This document shows positions 34,496-46,390 of a stretch of DNA of 64,000 bases, piece after piece. This stretch comes from Eucommia ulmoides (lineage: Eukaryota > Streptophyta > Magnoliopsida > Garryales > Eucommiaceae). The DNA is taken from the NCBI GenBank assembly GCA_016647705.1, contig CM028336.1, forward strand, positions 11,540,880 to 11,604,879. The letters are read 5' to 3'. Each line of letters opens with the position of its first letter. Positions within the stretch are counted from its first letter, which is position 1. The notes beneath the pieces are model-generated. The model ran no database searches and was not told where the DNA came from. It saw nothing but the letters and a program-made list of their open reading frames with translations. The position numbers and the translations under genes are program-made.

Positions 34496-35140
34496 ATAGT
34501 GATGTGGCCTTGCCGAATAGGAATGATGGACACGTGGCTAGGGTTTAGGGCACAAGTAGATGTCATCCAAAATTACCCACATCACATTTATTTAAAAATC
34601 ATGTTTAATGAAATAAAATAAAATAAATCTTTTAAGATCTCAATAATAATAATTATTAAAAGAGAAAGAAGAGTTCTTGAACTAATTTATTATGTTGATT
34701 TCAATTACCTCCATTAATTTATTGTGCTATTCGGTATTGTTGTTTTGTTCCCTTGATCACGCCAACATCTATCAACACTTTGCCATATCTCTTGCATGAC
34801 CATAACATGTATTTGGCTCACGTTCTACCTTCATTAGCTTGGTCTCCTGCTCAAGCTTGACTTCATGTTGCGCGCATAAATGTCGATCCTAGCATTGCGC
34901 GTAGGATCTTTGTGGCTTGTTTTAGCGATGGCCGATGTCCACCAACATGGTCCAACAACGCTCAGATGTGCCCACACATGCCAACACCCAAGAATGTTGA
35001 TCCTAGCCGTGTGCCTAGGATCATTTTGTGCCATGTCTCGGCATCACCTAATGCCCGCTAGCATTGGTATGTGACACCCCTATTTTCCCTATGCTCACTG
35101 TGTCCTGATTTTCCACCCATACCGAGAATCGAAGTAAGAC
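34496..35140. other. LTR-like repetitive DNA of unclear family
   Basis: No gene. Two loosely similar phrases (near 34,880-34,920 and 34,990-35,030) share TGATCCTAGC and TAGGATC. A TGTGACACCCC at 35,071 resembles an LTR end but has no partner. Confidence 0.4.
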
Positions 35141-35148
35141 TTGCCCAT

Positions 35149-35810
35149 TAGGGATGTCAATGGTTCGGGTTCGGCTTGGTTTCATACAAAACCAAAACCG
35201 TTTAACATATATAAAACCAAAACCACTGGGTTTTTTAAACGGTTTTAAAATCGAACCATTTAATTTTAACCAAAATCAAAACAACGAAACCGCGAAACCA
35301 TTTAAGATTTTTAAATTTTATAAAAAAACTAAAACCAAAATCGTGGACCATTATTTCTTATATATGAACAAAAACATAACTAAAATACATAAATTCCAAA
35401 AACAAAAACCAAACCATAAAACTATTAATTGTAAACAATTCTAACGATAAATAAAATACAATAACAAAATCATAGATAATAGTCACAAAGAATACAAATT
35501 GTCTCCAAATCATTCTTATACATTAATTTTTAATCTTGCAAAACATTCCTAAATAAATTTTTAAAAAAAGGATTAAACTGTAAATACTAAATAAATAAAT
35601 AAAATAAATGCATATATATCATTTATATCGGTTACACGATTCGGTCATGTGATTCGGTTACGTGGCCACTATCCCAAAACCAAAACCGCTTCAGTTGTTA
35701 AATTTAAAACAAAAACCAAAACCATTTAGTCGATTTTAACTCGGACCATTCGGTTTGGTTTCTCTCGATTACCCGTCGATTCGATTTTTTTTTTTTTTTT
35801 GCCATCCCTA
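35149..35810. mobile_element. hAT-like non-autonomous DNA transposon
   Basis: Terminal inverted repeats are TAGGGATGTCAATGG at the left and TTTGCCATCCCTA at the right. Flanks TTGCCCAT (35,141-35,148) and TTGCCCAC (35,811-35,818) form an 8-bp duplication with one mismatch, as expected for hAT. The interior is full of GGTTTT/AAAACC phrases (CCAAAACCG and its complement) and encodes nothing. Confidence 0.8.
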
Positions 35811-35942
35811 TTGCCCACAACTTCCCATCATGTCTTAGTCCTTGGATACACCATGTCTTGCTTTGTCAATGCGCCTTAACACGCCTAGGGTCCATGCCAT
35901 GCCGAGGGTCTAGAAGGAGGGGTATCCCTTATAATACTTTAA

Positions 35943-37066
35943 GGGTACGTTTAGTTAGAATGATGGAAAGGAAAGAAAAAAGAGAGAATAATATTTTTAT
36001 TCATTGTGAAAATAAAATAAAAAATCATTTTCCTAGTGTTGTTTGGTTAAGGAAGAAAAATGAAAAGGGAAAAAATAATTCACTTTAATATAATTATTTT
36101 ACATTCATATATTACAAAAATAAATTAAAAATTCTATCATCAATCGTAATATTAGGTGGCATTTGGTTAGCGTTCCCACTTTTTTGAACCCAACTGGAAT
36201 GGGTTGAGTTGAGTTGAGTTGAATTGGGTTGGGTTGGGTTGAGAATTTTGGGAATAGAATTACGTTTGGTAACGACAATTTTTGTTTTGTGCTGAGAACA
36301 GAATGTGTTTGGTAACGATTTTATCCTAAAACTAATTTTTTTTTTTTTTTGTTTGGTGGCGGCCAGACGGCGGCGGCAAGGTGGCCGGACAGCCGCCGGC
36401 GACGGTCGCCGGAGGTAGCCGGCGGCAGTGGAAGGTCACCGAAAGTGGCCGGAGACGGCGGACGATCGCCAGACAGCGGAGGCGACGCCCGGCGATGGTC
36501 GCCGGAGGTAACCGCCGGCAGCGGAAGGCCGCCGGAGGTGGCCGGAGACGGCGGTCGGTCGCCGGCCGGCGGTGGCGGCCGGCAATGGTCGCCGGACGGT
36601 GGCCGGCGGCGGCAGGCGACGGCGGGTGATGGTGGTCAGCCGGCAGATGAAGTCGGAAGTTAAGAACTTTGGGTTGAGTTTTTTGGGCACAAAAAGAAAC
36701 AATTTTTTTTTGTTTCTGATTTCTTTAGGATTTTGAGAATCAATTTCTATTTTTTGGGTTGAGTTGGGTTGGGTTTTGTGCGTTGCCAAACGAGTTCCCA
36801 ACAATCAATCCCTGAATTTTTGGGTTGGGTTGGGTTGGGTTTGGTTGGGAACACTAACCAAACGGGGCCTTACTAACTCTCTCTTACTTTTTTTTATTTT
36901 CCTCCCAAATTTATGTAGAAAAAAATTATTTCGAAAATTGTGCATTTTTCTTCGTATTTTTTTTTTCCTTCCCATTTTCTATTCATCCCTAGTAATTTTT
37001 TTTTTTTAATCATAATTTTTTTTTCATTTTTTTTTCTATTATGTTTTTCATCAACCAAATGCACCC
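35943..37066. mobile_element. Outer PIF/Harbinger-type MITE
   Basis: Ends GGGTACGTTTAGTTAGAATGA and TCATCAACCAAATGCACCC are imperfect inverted repeats flanked by TAA on both sides (35,940-35,942 and 37,067-37,069), the three-base duplication of this superfamily. A second MITE is nested at 36,155-36,869. Without it the element is about 406 bp. Confidence 0.8.
36155..36869. mobile_element. Inner PIF/Harbinger-type MITE with GC-rich minisatellite
   Basis: Ends GGTGGCATTTGGTTAGCG and ACTAACCAAACGGGGCC pair as inverted repeats. TTA flanks both sides (36,152-36,154 and 36,870-36,872). GGGTTGGGTT runs mark both arms. The centre (36,355-36,650) is very GC-rich with repeated GCCGGAGGT(A/G)GCCGG and GGTCGCCGG phrases in otherwise AT-rich DNA. 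Confidence 0.82.
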
Positions 37067-37412
37067 TAAGTGAAAAAAATCAAATGGCAACAATAGACAT
37101 CAAAATATCTAAGGAGCCCTAATGGAGTCAATAGTGAGGCTTAGGCCATGGTTGACACCGTTCGTGTAGATGGACGTTAAATCCCAGTTGCTGGCATAGC
37201 ACAAGACTTTCGAACATGGCATGATTTTTACTTAGCCAAAGTTAACCAAGTCCGGTTAACCTGACAAAAGCGTTGGCGTGGGCAAGAAACCGAAAGCCAA
37301 ACCTACGTCCTTAAGGGGGCTAACACAGCCAATAATGGGCTCAAAATATTCTTTCCGGGTCGCCAGTAGTAAGTCGAAGTAAAGTAGACAATGACCTGAT
37401 AAAGAAACCCGC

Positions 37413-37551
37413 ATATATAAAACACACATGCCGTTAGCTCAAGGAGCTGCGGCCTCCATCGCCGCCGAGTAAATATCAATTTCATACTCCGACAGAAAGA
37501 GAGAGAGGGCTGTGGATTGCTGCTGAGGCCAAATTTTTGTCGACCAAAGAG
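37413..37551 (+). promoter_or_regulatory. Candidate RRS1 promoter TATA box and 5' UTR exon
   Basis: ATATATAA at about 37,413-37,420 lies upstream of a pyrimidine/GA-rich leader. An AGAG/GTATTG donor at 37,551/37,552 and a TTTATTTGCCAG acceptor ending at 38,019 would splice a leader exon to the coding exon. This is inferred from signals only. Confidence 0.4.
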
Positions 37552-38052
37552 GTATTGATTAAACTCTCCAACGCAAAGAGACCAATTATATATGGAATTT
37601 TTCCTGTCAAACAAACACAAAATTTCGTCTCGGTTCAAGTAAATTCGTGGGAAATAGTCTTGATTTTTTTTTTTTTTGTGGCGTAGGCTTTACTGTAATG
37701 GTTGGTTTTATTCTGTTTCTCAATGAACTAAGGTTGTTTCTGTAATGGTTATATTCTACTGTTCTTCGGGAGTATTTGAGTATTACTGTTCTTCGGGAGT
37801 ATTTGAGTATTACTGGATAGTTGTTTCTATTATTAGTTATCTTCCATTGGGATGACTTGAATTTTGCTTTCCTTTTTTTGGGTGGGTTGGGGGAGGGTGG
37901 GGGGTTTGTTGGTTTGTGTATAGTTCTTTCGAATTAGTCAATGGAAAAGCAGTAAACATGTTTGGAATTCATGCTTCTAGGTTCAAAAGAGTTCACTTCT
38001 TTTGCCCTTTATTTGCCAGTTAGGTTCTTGCTCGAGTAAAACCCAGACCAAG

Positions 38053-41000
38053 ATGTTGGAACAACAGTACCAGATCGACCTTGGGAATCTAATGGCATTT
38101 GACCCTCATCATAATTTTCCATCTGTTCCCTCCTCCAGGTTTGTTTTTTTATTCTCTGGTTTCATTGAATTCTTTTACTGAGCACCTCCAAGAAATTTTC
38201 CATCCGGTGTGCCAAAACTCTTAACCAACTATTTTGACAATTTCTCTACATGTTTTTGAGCACAAACACACGAGCCATCACCTGTGGCACAAGGGTTACC
38301 GAAAAGTGGAGGGAAGCTTAGTCATTGGTTGAATTTATATTTAATTCGTAGTTTATTTTCGTTTTCAGTTTGAACCCAATATATCAAAAATATTAAATAG
38401 CTAAGAATTTGGCATGTACCTGCTGAAAACACTATTCATGTGCCATTTGTCCTATACTGCATAAAATGGGTTACATTCTTGGGGATGCTCTGTATTTTAA
38501 ATCCTTAGCCATTTAGCCGTTTGATATTTTAATATCTTTTAGATTCAAATTAAAATTTAAAATTAAACTCAAAACAATTAAGTTAAGTCCAACCTCAACC
38601 AAGGAATGAGTTTCCCTCCACATATGGCATAGGGAATCCGTAGTTGATTTGTGCCAAATATATATCCAGGTGTTGGGTTGTGTTTGGGCACATGTGATGG
38701 CTTGCCCATTGGAGCAAAAAAAGTTGTTGTAACGTGCCAAAATAGTTAGTTATGAGTTCAGGCACATTTGATGGCACACCTCTTGAAGATGCTCATAGGA
38801 AATTAGAGCACAATTCTCTTCTCTCTCTCTCTATATATATGTGTGTATATGTTGAATCCCACGTCGCTTTTGTTACGTGATCTTGAGCTATATATAAGTC
38901 TAAAGGCAATCCTCCTCTTTTAAGGCGTCTTTTGAGAGTGAGCTAGGTCTATTGGATTTCTATAAGGTATTAGAGCAAGGATTCTTGTTTGATGTTAGGC
39001 GTGTTCAATCCCACATTGATGTTGGGCCCCACCAATATCCCTTCGTAGTGGCTTGTCAAAAAGTCCATATTGCGCGTGAGGCGACATGTTGAATCCCACA
39101 TTGATGTTGAGCCATTCCCCGATATCTATTCGCATTAGTTTATCAAAAGTCTACCATGTGCATGAGGGGGTGTGTTGAATCCCACATCGCTTGTTTTCCC
39201 TGATCCAGAGCTATATATAAAGTTTAGGGCAATCCTCATCTTACAAGGCGTCTTTTGGGAGTTAATTAGGCCCAATGGATTTCTACATGGTATCAAAACG
39301 AGGACTCTTGTCTGAAGTTGGGTTTGTTGAAACCCACATTAATATTGGGCCTCCCGATATCCGTTCGCAATGGTTTGTCAAGATCTACCCTGATCGTGAA
39401 AGGTCATGTTGAATCCCACATTGATGTTGGGCTCCCCGATATCTGTTCACAGTGGTTTGTCAAAGTCCATCGTGTGCGTAAAAGGGCGTGTTGGATCCCA
39501 CTTCACTTGTGTTACATGATCCTGAGCTATATGTAAGTCTAAAGGCCATCCTCGTCTTTCAGGACATCTTTTGAGAGTGAGCTAGGTCCATTGGATTTCT
39601 ACAATATATATAAAACTACATGTCTTTATGTTTTACCACAGCCTGTATTTTTGTGCTTCACTGTGATGCTTGGTAATTGGTTGTATTAATTAAGATCAGT
39701 ATAGGTTGACATGATATGTTGCTTTTGTTTTTTGTCAGAAATCAAAACAAACTTGGTCCCTGGTATATGAGCTTTTGTTGATTTTCCTTTGATTTTCTCT
39801 GTTTAAACAAGCATCATCTCATCTTTATTTTTTTTCTCCGGAAGCTCTTTGTATTTCTTGCTTCTCTTTTTAAAAACTATTATTGTTATTATGATTCTTC
39901 TGTATTTAACAAGTTATATGTATAGAATATGCTGTTGCTTTTTATTTATTTGTTAATTCAATTTTATTTTTTAAAACTAGGGATGAGTTGGTGAAGGAGT
40001 CTCTACAACAGGGCACCAAGTTAGTTCAAGCAATTGCTGATGCCATTTTCAACTTACCTTCAACTGAAGATCCAGATGGCCCCATTGTCCAATTGCCTCC
40101 GCCAACCACAAAATTGCCAAGAGAGAAACCTGTACACTCTTCTATGTTATTACATAATTCGTATTTCATTTAAATAATTTATTTTGGCCCTTTTTTTTTT
40201 CATTATATGATTTTTGGTTATATGATGGATTTTACTAGGTATCTACTACTCGATACTAATTGAATCCTTGGGTAGACTTACGTCAAACACAATCAATAAT
40301 AGTTTTCTTTTACTGAGTATTTGATGAGATTTTACATGCTTTATGTGAAATAGCAATAAGGGTGTTAAGACCAAGTTTCCTTAGGTGGTGTTTGGTTGTA
40401 TGGAATTGGAGTTAGAAATGTGCGCATGTAAAAATCTTAGAATAGTATATGCGATTATTTCCAGTAGCAATTGACTTCAATTCCTTTCTTCCAAACACTG
40501 CCTTGGGTTGCGTCAGGTTAATGTTTCTGTTTGTGATTTTTGTTTCTGTTCCCAAAACACATTTCCAAAAGATACTTTTCTAAAGAGGTGGTTGCCTAAA
40601 TCTTTTCCCTTCTCAAGCCCCACTTTGTTGGGAGCCTTGTTTTCTCATAAGATACTTGACCTGTGCAATTCCTGTGTCAAGTTTGCTATCTTTACATTCT
40701 AATTTTCCTCTAAATTATTTCTTCCTTTTTTCCCTACAATCTTGTTATAATTGTATTTGTTTTCTTTTTTAATGGCAACTAATTGCATGTCTGAAATTTT
40801 CTTTTTCCCCCTTTCAGTTGCCAAAGCCAAAACCTCCAACCAAATGGGAATTGTTTGCCAAAAAGAAAGGTTTTGTTCGTCCAGTGTCTTTTCGTTTTGG
40901 GTTTTTTTTGGTATTTTTTTATGACATGCCAGATAACTGAAGAGAGATATATCTTCTTCTTTTGATTCATGAAGGTATCATAAAACGTAAAAAGGATAAG

Positions 41001-44000
41001 ATTGTCTATGACGATCAAACTGGTAGTTGGAAGAGATGCCATGGATATGACCGTGTAAATGATGACAAAGATCTACCTATTATTGAGGCAAAGATGACTG
41101 ACGGTAAGCACTGATTATTATTTGGTCAATAGCCCCATTTATAGTGTAATTTCTGTTTTATGGGTATGTTTGTTTAAGAACACAAAAAACAGTTTCTAAA
41201 GTTTTGAAAATATTTTTCGGAAACAATTTTTGAAAATTGTAAAAACATGTTTGGTTTGGTTTTGGGAAATATATGAAAACAAAAACGTAATACTGTTTTA
41301 AAATTTAAAATAATGGTGATTTGATTGATTGATATTGTACGTGTCTGAGAAAGATTAAGAGGAGAAAGAGATATGTGAGGAGAGAACAAAAGTTGAAAAG
41401 TAATTTTTTAAACAATAAAATTCTAATAGAAGAGGTGCCTTGATTAATTGTGAATTGTGAAATTTGTTTGTACTTTTTTTTTTGAGTTATGCCGTTAAAA
41501 AAAAACTAGATATTTTTTATTTTAAATTACTGAATATTGTATTTGAGTTGTAAACCAAACAAAACCTGTAGTTCCATACTAATTTCAGTGGAAAACGATT
41601 TAAATGCCATAATGTGTTAAAGATGAGGAATATGGTAGAGCCCTACAGTGATGGTTTCCTTTTCTTTTCTTTTTTCCTTTTTTTTTCCCCTGTTTTATTG
41701 TTTTTGTTTTCAGAAAAATAGAAATAAGAAAATTGTTTATATTACGTCCCATGATTTTTAGAACAAATTTCAGGGATCGGAAAAAAATTGAAAATAGAAA
41801 CGCTAATCAAATGCTGCCATAGCTCCTTGTATCAACTTTATATACACGAGAAATTTTCATCACCAACTAGAAGTGTTGGGTACTTTAAGACATATTCTTC
41901 TACTATGTTTATAACATATTTTAGAGGCGGGAGAGGATCCTTTTGCTAAGAGACGACACGAAAAGAAACAGCGAGTTCAAAAGCAGGAGAGGAATCAATT
42001 ACAGAATTTGAAGCAAGCTGCTAAAGTTGGTGCCCTACCAAGGTTTTGCTCCTTTCCTTTCTAATCATACTTTGCTTCATTTATTTTCTATAATTCTGAA
42101 ATGAGGTGGTGTTTGGATGCACATAATAATCCACGGAATTGGAATTCGAAATGGACAGATGTAAATTTTTAGGTTTTACATGCCTTCATTTCTCCGTGCA
42201 ATCAAAAACTACCGAAGCTTCAACTTTGTACTCTGAATTTTCCTCTGCAAACTAGCGTATGACATTGAAACATAGTTTATATAATGTAGATTTAGTAAAA
42301 ATTTACTTGTTTCTAGCTTGATTCTCTCATCAATGGAAGGATCCTTTTTTCCCCTATTTCATTGCTTAGCCCATGTTTGGTTGTGCTGAATTGGAGCCGC
42401 AGAATTGGAATTAAAAATTTGTTCATGTGAAAATTTAAAAATTTGCAATCCGATTCTGAGGATTCAATTACATGCTGCCAAACACTACCTTAGTTCTTTT
42501 GGTAGAACTTCCGGCAATTTGATACTTTATGGTCCTCATTGCCAATGGATGATCTTTCGAAAGACTCAAAACTAGTTTCTTTGGTGGTATTTGGATAGTG
42601 TTTGCATTTCAAAAAAAACACAGAACAGAATCAGGGGAAAAGGGTTTTATATATATTTCTCTTCCCAGATTTTTGGTATAAATTTATTTTTTGTATATAT
42701 ATGTATATTTATTTCTGTTCTTTATTGCAGCCATGTTCAATTTGCTGCAAAAGCCTTGCCCATAACAGGAAGCGAAGCTCCACCTCGGAAAGCTAGCAAA
42801 GAAGAACTACAACATGTGGCGGGGTTGGCGGGAACCGCCACAGCAAGTGGTGGAAAATTTGACAAGAAGTTGCCTGGGGAAAAGCCTTTGAAACATGAGA
42901 AGAAGTATCGCAAGGTATGTGTAGAGTAGATAGACTCCCTTAAGTTTCTAACAAGCGTCTGTATGTTTGTTGGTATATAAATGTATCATTGACCAGAAAA
43001 CTGAATTACAGGGGAAAGAAACATCTGTGCAATCTATTCTCATATGTCTAGAACAAAATTTTGGGAACAGAACAGAAACATATATAATTTGTTCTGCCAT
43101 TTCTGTTTCTTGGATCAGTTAAGTCTGAGAACAGAAACACTAAATAAACGCCACCTTATTTTTTTGTCTATTAAGCCTATTAACTTTTTTTAGTGTATCT
43201 TTGAAGCCCCGTGTCATTTTTGACATTGAATTTGAGAGGAACTCTTGGAAAGCTAAGGTGGCATTTGGTTAGTGTTTCTATTTCTACTTCCAAAAAATTG
43301 GGATGGGAATTATGTTTCCGTTCTGGAATATTCCGGAAATAGAAAATGTTTCATAGCGACCATTGACCTGAAACTGTTTCTTTTAATTTATGAGAGAAAC
43401 AAGAAACATGTTTGGTTACAAAATTTGTTCTTTTTATTTTAAATGTATGGTGACCGGTGTAGTGATGGTAGTGGTGGCCGGTAGGCTGATAGTGGGAATA
43501 GTTTTTCGAGAGTGAATAAGAATCAATATTTTTTTTGTTTCTTAGATTCTTAAGGAATTTCGGAAACAGTCCCAAATTACTGCAAAAAATTTTAGAACTG
43601 GGAACAGGAATCAGGGAACACAAACAGTAACTGGGCCTAAGCCACATTTAGGTGATGCCTTTTTATGTGTTTTTTTTATAATTTAAAGAGTGAAATGGTT
43701 GAGAAAATTTGGATTGTCAAAAAATAAATATTTTGTTTTTTTTCTTTTTAAAACCAACTATTAAAGTCACCTCTTTATATGTTTTTTATTTTTCAAAGTA
43801 CATTTTTTAAATATAAAACAAATGCTAAAATAAGTGCAGTTTTTACTTTTAAGAAGAATGCACTTAAAAAAACATTATGGAAAATCAAGTGGCAATTGTT
43901 TAAAGTCCTGTTGTTTCCTGAAAGCCCGAAACAGAAACAGAAACAGAAATGGGGGAATAAAAAAATATGTTTCTGTACAGTTCCCAGTATTCATGATTTG

Positions 44001-44429
44001 TTCATCTGCATACAGTTCCTACCTGTTGTTGAAGGATCTGAAATGGGTTCATTAGAGAAGCAGCAAACTGAGAAAGTTCTTAACAAGTTGATCTCAAAGA
44101 ACTCCCATGAAATTCTCAATGTCGAAAAGGTAGCCATGCACATGCAAATAATCTCTTCAAATAAATACGAATAAAGCCGTTTTTAATAATTCTTCAGTTT
44201 TCTTCTGGCAAAAAAAATATGTTGATTATTCTTTTATTTTTTTATTTTTTTTTTATTTTTTTTTTTTTGTTTTAAATAGGCTGTGAATTTGTACAACGCG
44301 AAGAAGGAGAAGAAATGGAAGAATCAACGAGGAAAATCATCTTCAAGTTCGAGCAAGTTGAAAACGAATAGGAAGCCAATGAAGAAAACGTTGAAGAACC
44401 CTTCGTCGACCAAAGGGAAATCAAAGTGA
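38053..44429 (+). CDS. RRS1: Ribosome biogenesis regulatory protein RRS1 homologue (8 exons)
   Basis: Coding exons, all with GT-AG borders and consistent phase: 38,053-38,138; 39,981-40,131; 40,818-40,869; 40,975-41,103; 41,925-42,042; 42,731-42,914; 44,016-44,129; 44,280-44,429. They total 984 nt, giving 327 residues and a TGA stop. The protein opens [20 protein letters not shown], then [47 protein letters not shown] and [20 protein letters not shown], ending in a Lys/Ser-rich tail. This is the RRS1 family pattern and close to its usual length. In yeast RRS1 works with RPF2 to bring the 5S RNP into pre-60S particles in the nucleolus; the same role is inferred here. No frame damage is seen. 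Introns carry many mobile elements. The annotated start is the first ATG after a possible leader intron. Confidence 0.93.
38179..38795. mobile_element. MITE with long imperfect inverted repeats in RRS1 intron 1
   Basis: TGAGCACCTCCAAGA at the left pairs with TCTTGAAGATGCTCA at the right. Similarity continues inward over about 65 bp, through GTGCCAAAACTC and ACCAACTATTTTG to their complements. A duplication could not be fixed (possibly TA). Superfamily is uncertain. Confidence 0.65.
38850..39603 (+). mobile_element. TRIM retrotransposon with three LTRs in RRS1 intron 1
   Basis: Three LTRs of exactly 115 bp (38,850-38,964; 39,173-39,287; 39,489-39,603) start TGTTG(A/G)ATCCCAC, contain GAGCTATAT(A/G)TAA, and end GGATTTCTA(C/T)A. 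After the first and second LTRs come AGGTATTAGAGC and TGGTATCAAAAC, decayed initiator-Met-type primer sites. Internal regions are 208 and 201 bp and non-coding. Flanks GTATA and ATATA could be a 5-bp duplication with one mismatch. Size and structure fit a TRIM in tandem form. Confidence 0.85.
40384..40502. mobile_element. Small PIF/Harbinger-like MITE in RRS1 intron 2
   Basis: GGTGGTGTTTGGTTGTATGG at the left pairs with CTTCCAAACACTGCC at the right. TTA precedes and TTG follows. About 119 bp, closely resembling the element at 42,369. Confidence 0.65.
41161..41819. mobile_element. Probable MITE in RRS1 intron 4
   Basis: The ends TGGGTATGTTTGTTTAAGAAC and AACGCTAATCAAATGCTGCCA are weakly inverted. 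The interior has repeated AAAACAG-type phrases. The target duplication is not clear. Confidence 0.4.
42369..42489. mobile_element. Small PIF/Harbinger MITE in RRS1 intron 5
   Basis: GCCCATGTTTGGTTG pairs with TGCCAAACACTACC. TTA flanks both sides (42,366-42,368 and 42,490-42,492). 121 bp, same type as 40,384-40,502. Confidence 0.78.
43257..43637. mobile_element. PIF/Harbinger MITE in RRS1 intron 6
   Basis: GGTGGCATTTGGTTAGTG and its counterpart AACAGTAACTGGGCC form imperfect inverted ends. TAA flanks both sides (43,254-43,256 and 43,638-43,640). 381 bp. The ends resemble the MITE at 36,155. Confidence 0.78.
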
Positions 44430-46390
44430 AGTTCAAGTCTATAAATTGTATTTGAATCTCTGTAGAATTCTTCTATTTCTTTTTCTTCAATTAGAAGATT
44501 ATGGTTTTGTAGCAATTTGTCAATCAGCAAGGAGGTTTGGGCCGTTTATTTTTGTTTGGAGAAAATTAAAGTAGCAGAAAATCTTCAATGGTACTGTTTT
44601 TTTTGTTGTTTAAATCTAATTTGGCTTGCTCTGTTCAATTAACTTTTTAAACAAAAGGATTATTATTTAGTGATTTGTCAGTTAATAAAATTAATGAAAG
44701 GACATGTATACCCTTTTATATGGAACCTAACCCTAACCCTAATATTCCCTTCAGTCCCTCTCTCTCTCTCTCCATTTTCTTCATTTGTTCTAATGTCGGA
44801 ATCGGACAATCGATAAATCTTCACTTTCTCCTCAACCTAGCTCTCTCTCATCATTTAACCACCAATCACCATCGTGAAAAGGTAAATGCACTAGCTACTT
44901 CTCTTCTCTATTTATATGTACTCGATTTCTACCGCGACAATCATCATGTATCTGTTGTTGATCATCGGTGGGCACCATCTCCAATAGTCAAGGTTCACTA
45001 TCGCCACGAAGTTCACCATTGCCACGAAGGTCACCATCGCCGCTGTTGATTTGTTGTCTTTGGTAGTCCGTCGTCGGTCATCCGTCTGTTCGCCATTGCC
45101 GCCACATCTCGTTTTGTTCGCCGATGCTGCCAGTGCTTGTGGTTGCTGACGCCGCCGGTGTTCGTGGTCGCCATCGCCATCGCCGTGCTCTTTCTCTATC
45201 TCTCTCCATTTCCAGATTTTGGAAAATTCACGATCTGGAATTTTCTACCTCTGGTACGTTGACGGAAGTGGTGAACAATCAGGTGGCCATGGATGACAGA
45301 CAGCGATTGCAGTGGTAAACAGTGGTGCAAACGACATGAATGGAACCGAATAGGCTGGGTGACTAGTTCATCGGCGACGGTGAACAGCAGTGGCGAACGA
45401 CATTGGCGATTTCGCGTCATCTTAGATCTGAAAATTGTTCGTTTATTCATCTTCATCGTTTGTCTTCGTCTTCGTTTTCGCCGAATTGAGTTCGTCTTTG
45501 TCGCAACCCCGAATTTGGAAATTTTCAATCTGAAATTTTTCAAATCTGAAACAATCGCCCCCTTGGTAATGTCCACAACAAACCTCTTGTTCCATCGTTT
45601 TGTGTTGGTAAATGTTTCATTTAGGGTTGTGTTTTTGTGAGTATTCACGTGGTTTTGGTGAAATGTTCACACCGGTTTGTCTTTAGTTAATCTTTGGTCT
45701 TTGTCAATGTTTTTTATTCGATTTTTATTTTTTTGTTGAATGTTCATTGTTAGATTTTGGTGTCATGGTTGTAATTTTGGTGGAGTTTAGTTTATTAATT
45801 GTGATTGTCCGTATTTGTTTCTTTTGTTTTTGCGAATGTTCATATCGATCTGTTTTTAATGTGTTTTGGTAAAAATACACATCGGCTTGTTTTGAAAAAT
45901 GTTCCAATTGGTGTATTTTAGTGAATGTTCATATTAAAGTGTTTTCGATGTATTTTGGTATTTTGATGAAAGTTGTGAACATTCATAGTAACACAATCAG
46001 TCATAAACATGTATTAAATATTTAAAAATAGCAAAAATTGAAATGTGAATATTCACGTTTTTATGTAAATTATGAAAAAAATGATGGTTAAAGAACATAT
46101 GACTATTTTCTAAAAAAATCTTTGAGGACTAAAATTTTTATTGCAGTAATTGAAGGTTCATTTTCTCATTTATATATCTCTTAAGGACAATATAATAAAT
46201 TTCGCATTAGTTTATTGAAAAAACTATTAATTATTCTAACTAAACACCCAAAATACATAAATTATCTCACTAAAAAAATTTATTCGGTTTTAAAATTTTG
46301 GAACCTAATTTTGTAATGATATTAATCCCCTTCTAAAATACAAATTTTCAGATGTCAATTATACTGCTCCCGAAAAAATTCTAATTATTT
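44430..46390. other. Intergenic DNA downstream of RRS1, possibly a decayed transposon
   Basis: Contains the presumed RRS1 3' UTR and CT microsatellites (44,757-44,772; 45,195). A moderately GC-rich patch at 45,000-45,620 has repeated CACC(A/G)T(C/T)GCC(A/G) phrases. Then come degenerate GAATGTTCATAT(C/T) phrases at 45,620-45,990. Open frames here are low-complexity. I could not define terminal repeats. Confidence 0.35.

Larger units (their letters stand above)
22173..34500 (-). mobile_element. Tat-lineage Ty3/gypsy retrotransposon C, split by an Athila-type solo LTR
   Basis: Same layout as B but a different family: aORF on the plus strand (22,200-23,650), spacer, then minus-strand integrase, RNase H, reverse transcriptase, protease and gag up to about 33,450. 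The primer/LTR boundary is near 34,200. Its left LTR is not next to the aORF; B's LTR is there instead, so B probably inserted into C, or a rearrangement joined them. The solo LTR at 27,693-31,041 interrupts its reverse transcriptase. It is decayed throughout. Confidence 0.78.

Noticed and set aside
36349-36663. Long Gly/Arg-rich open frame over the GC-rich core
   Set aside because: Two overlapping plus-strand frames are open at once because the repeat lacks AT-rich stop codons. It lies inside a MITE, so it is composition, not a gene.
38850-39603. Cassandra-type TRIM with 5S rRNA-like LTR
   Set aside because: I see no 5S-like internal control boxes in the 115-bp LTRs; the only shared trait is the small size and CCCAC near the start.
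44727-44744. CCCTAACCCTAA stretch as an interstitial telomere
   Set aside because: Only two to three units, and not the plant CCCTAAA heptamer.
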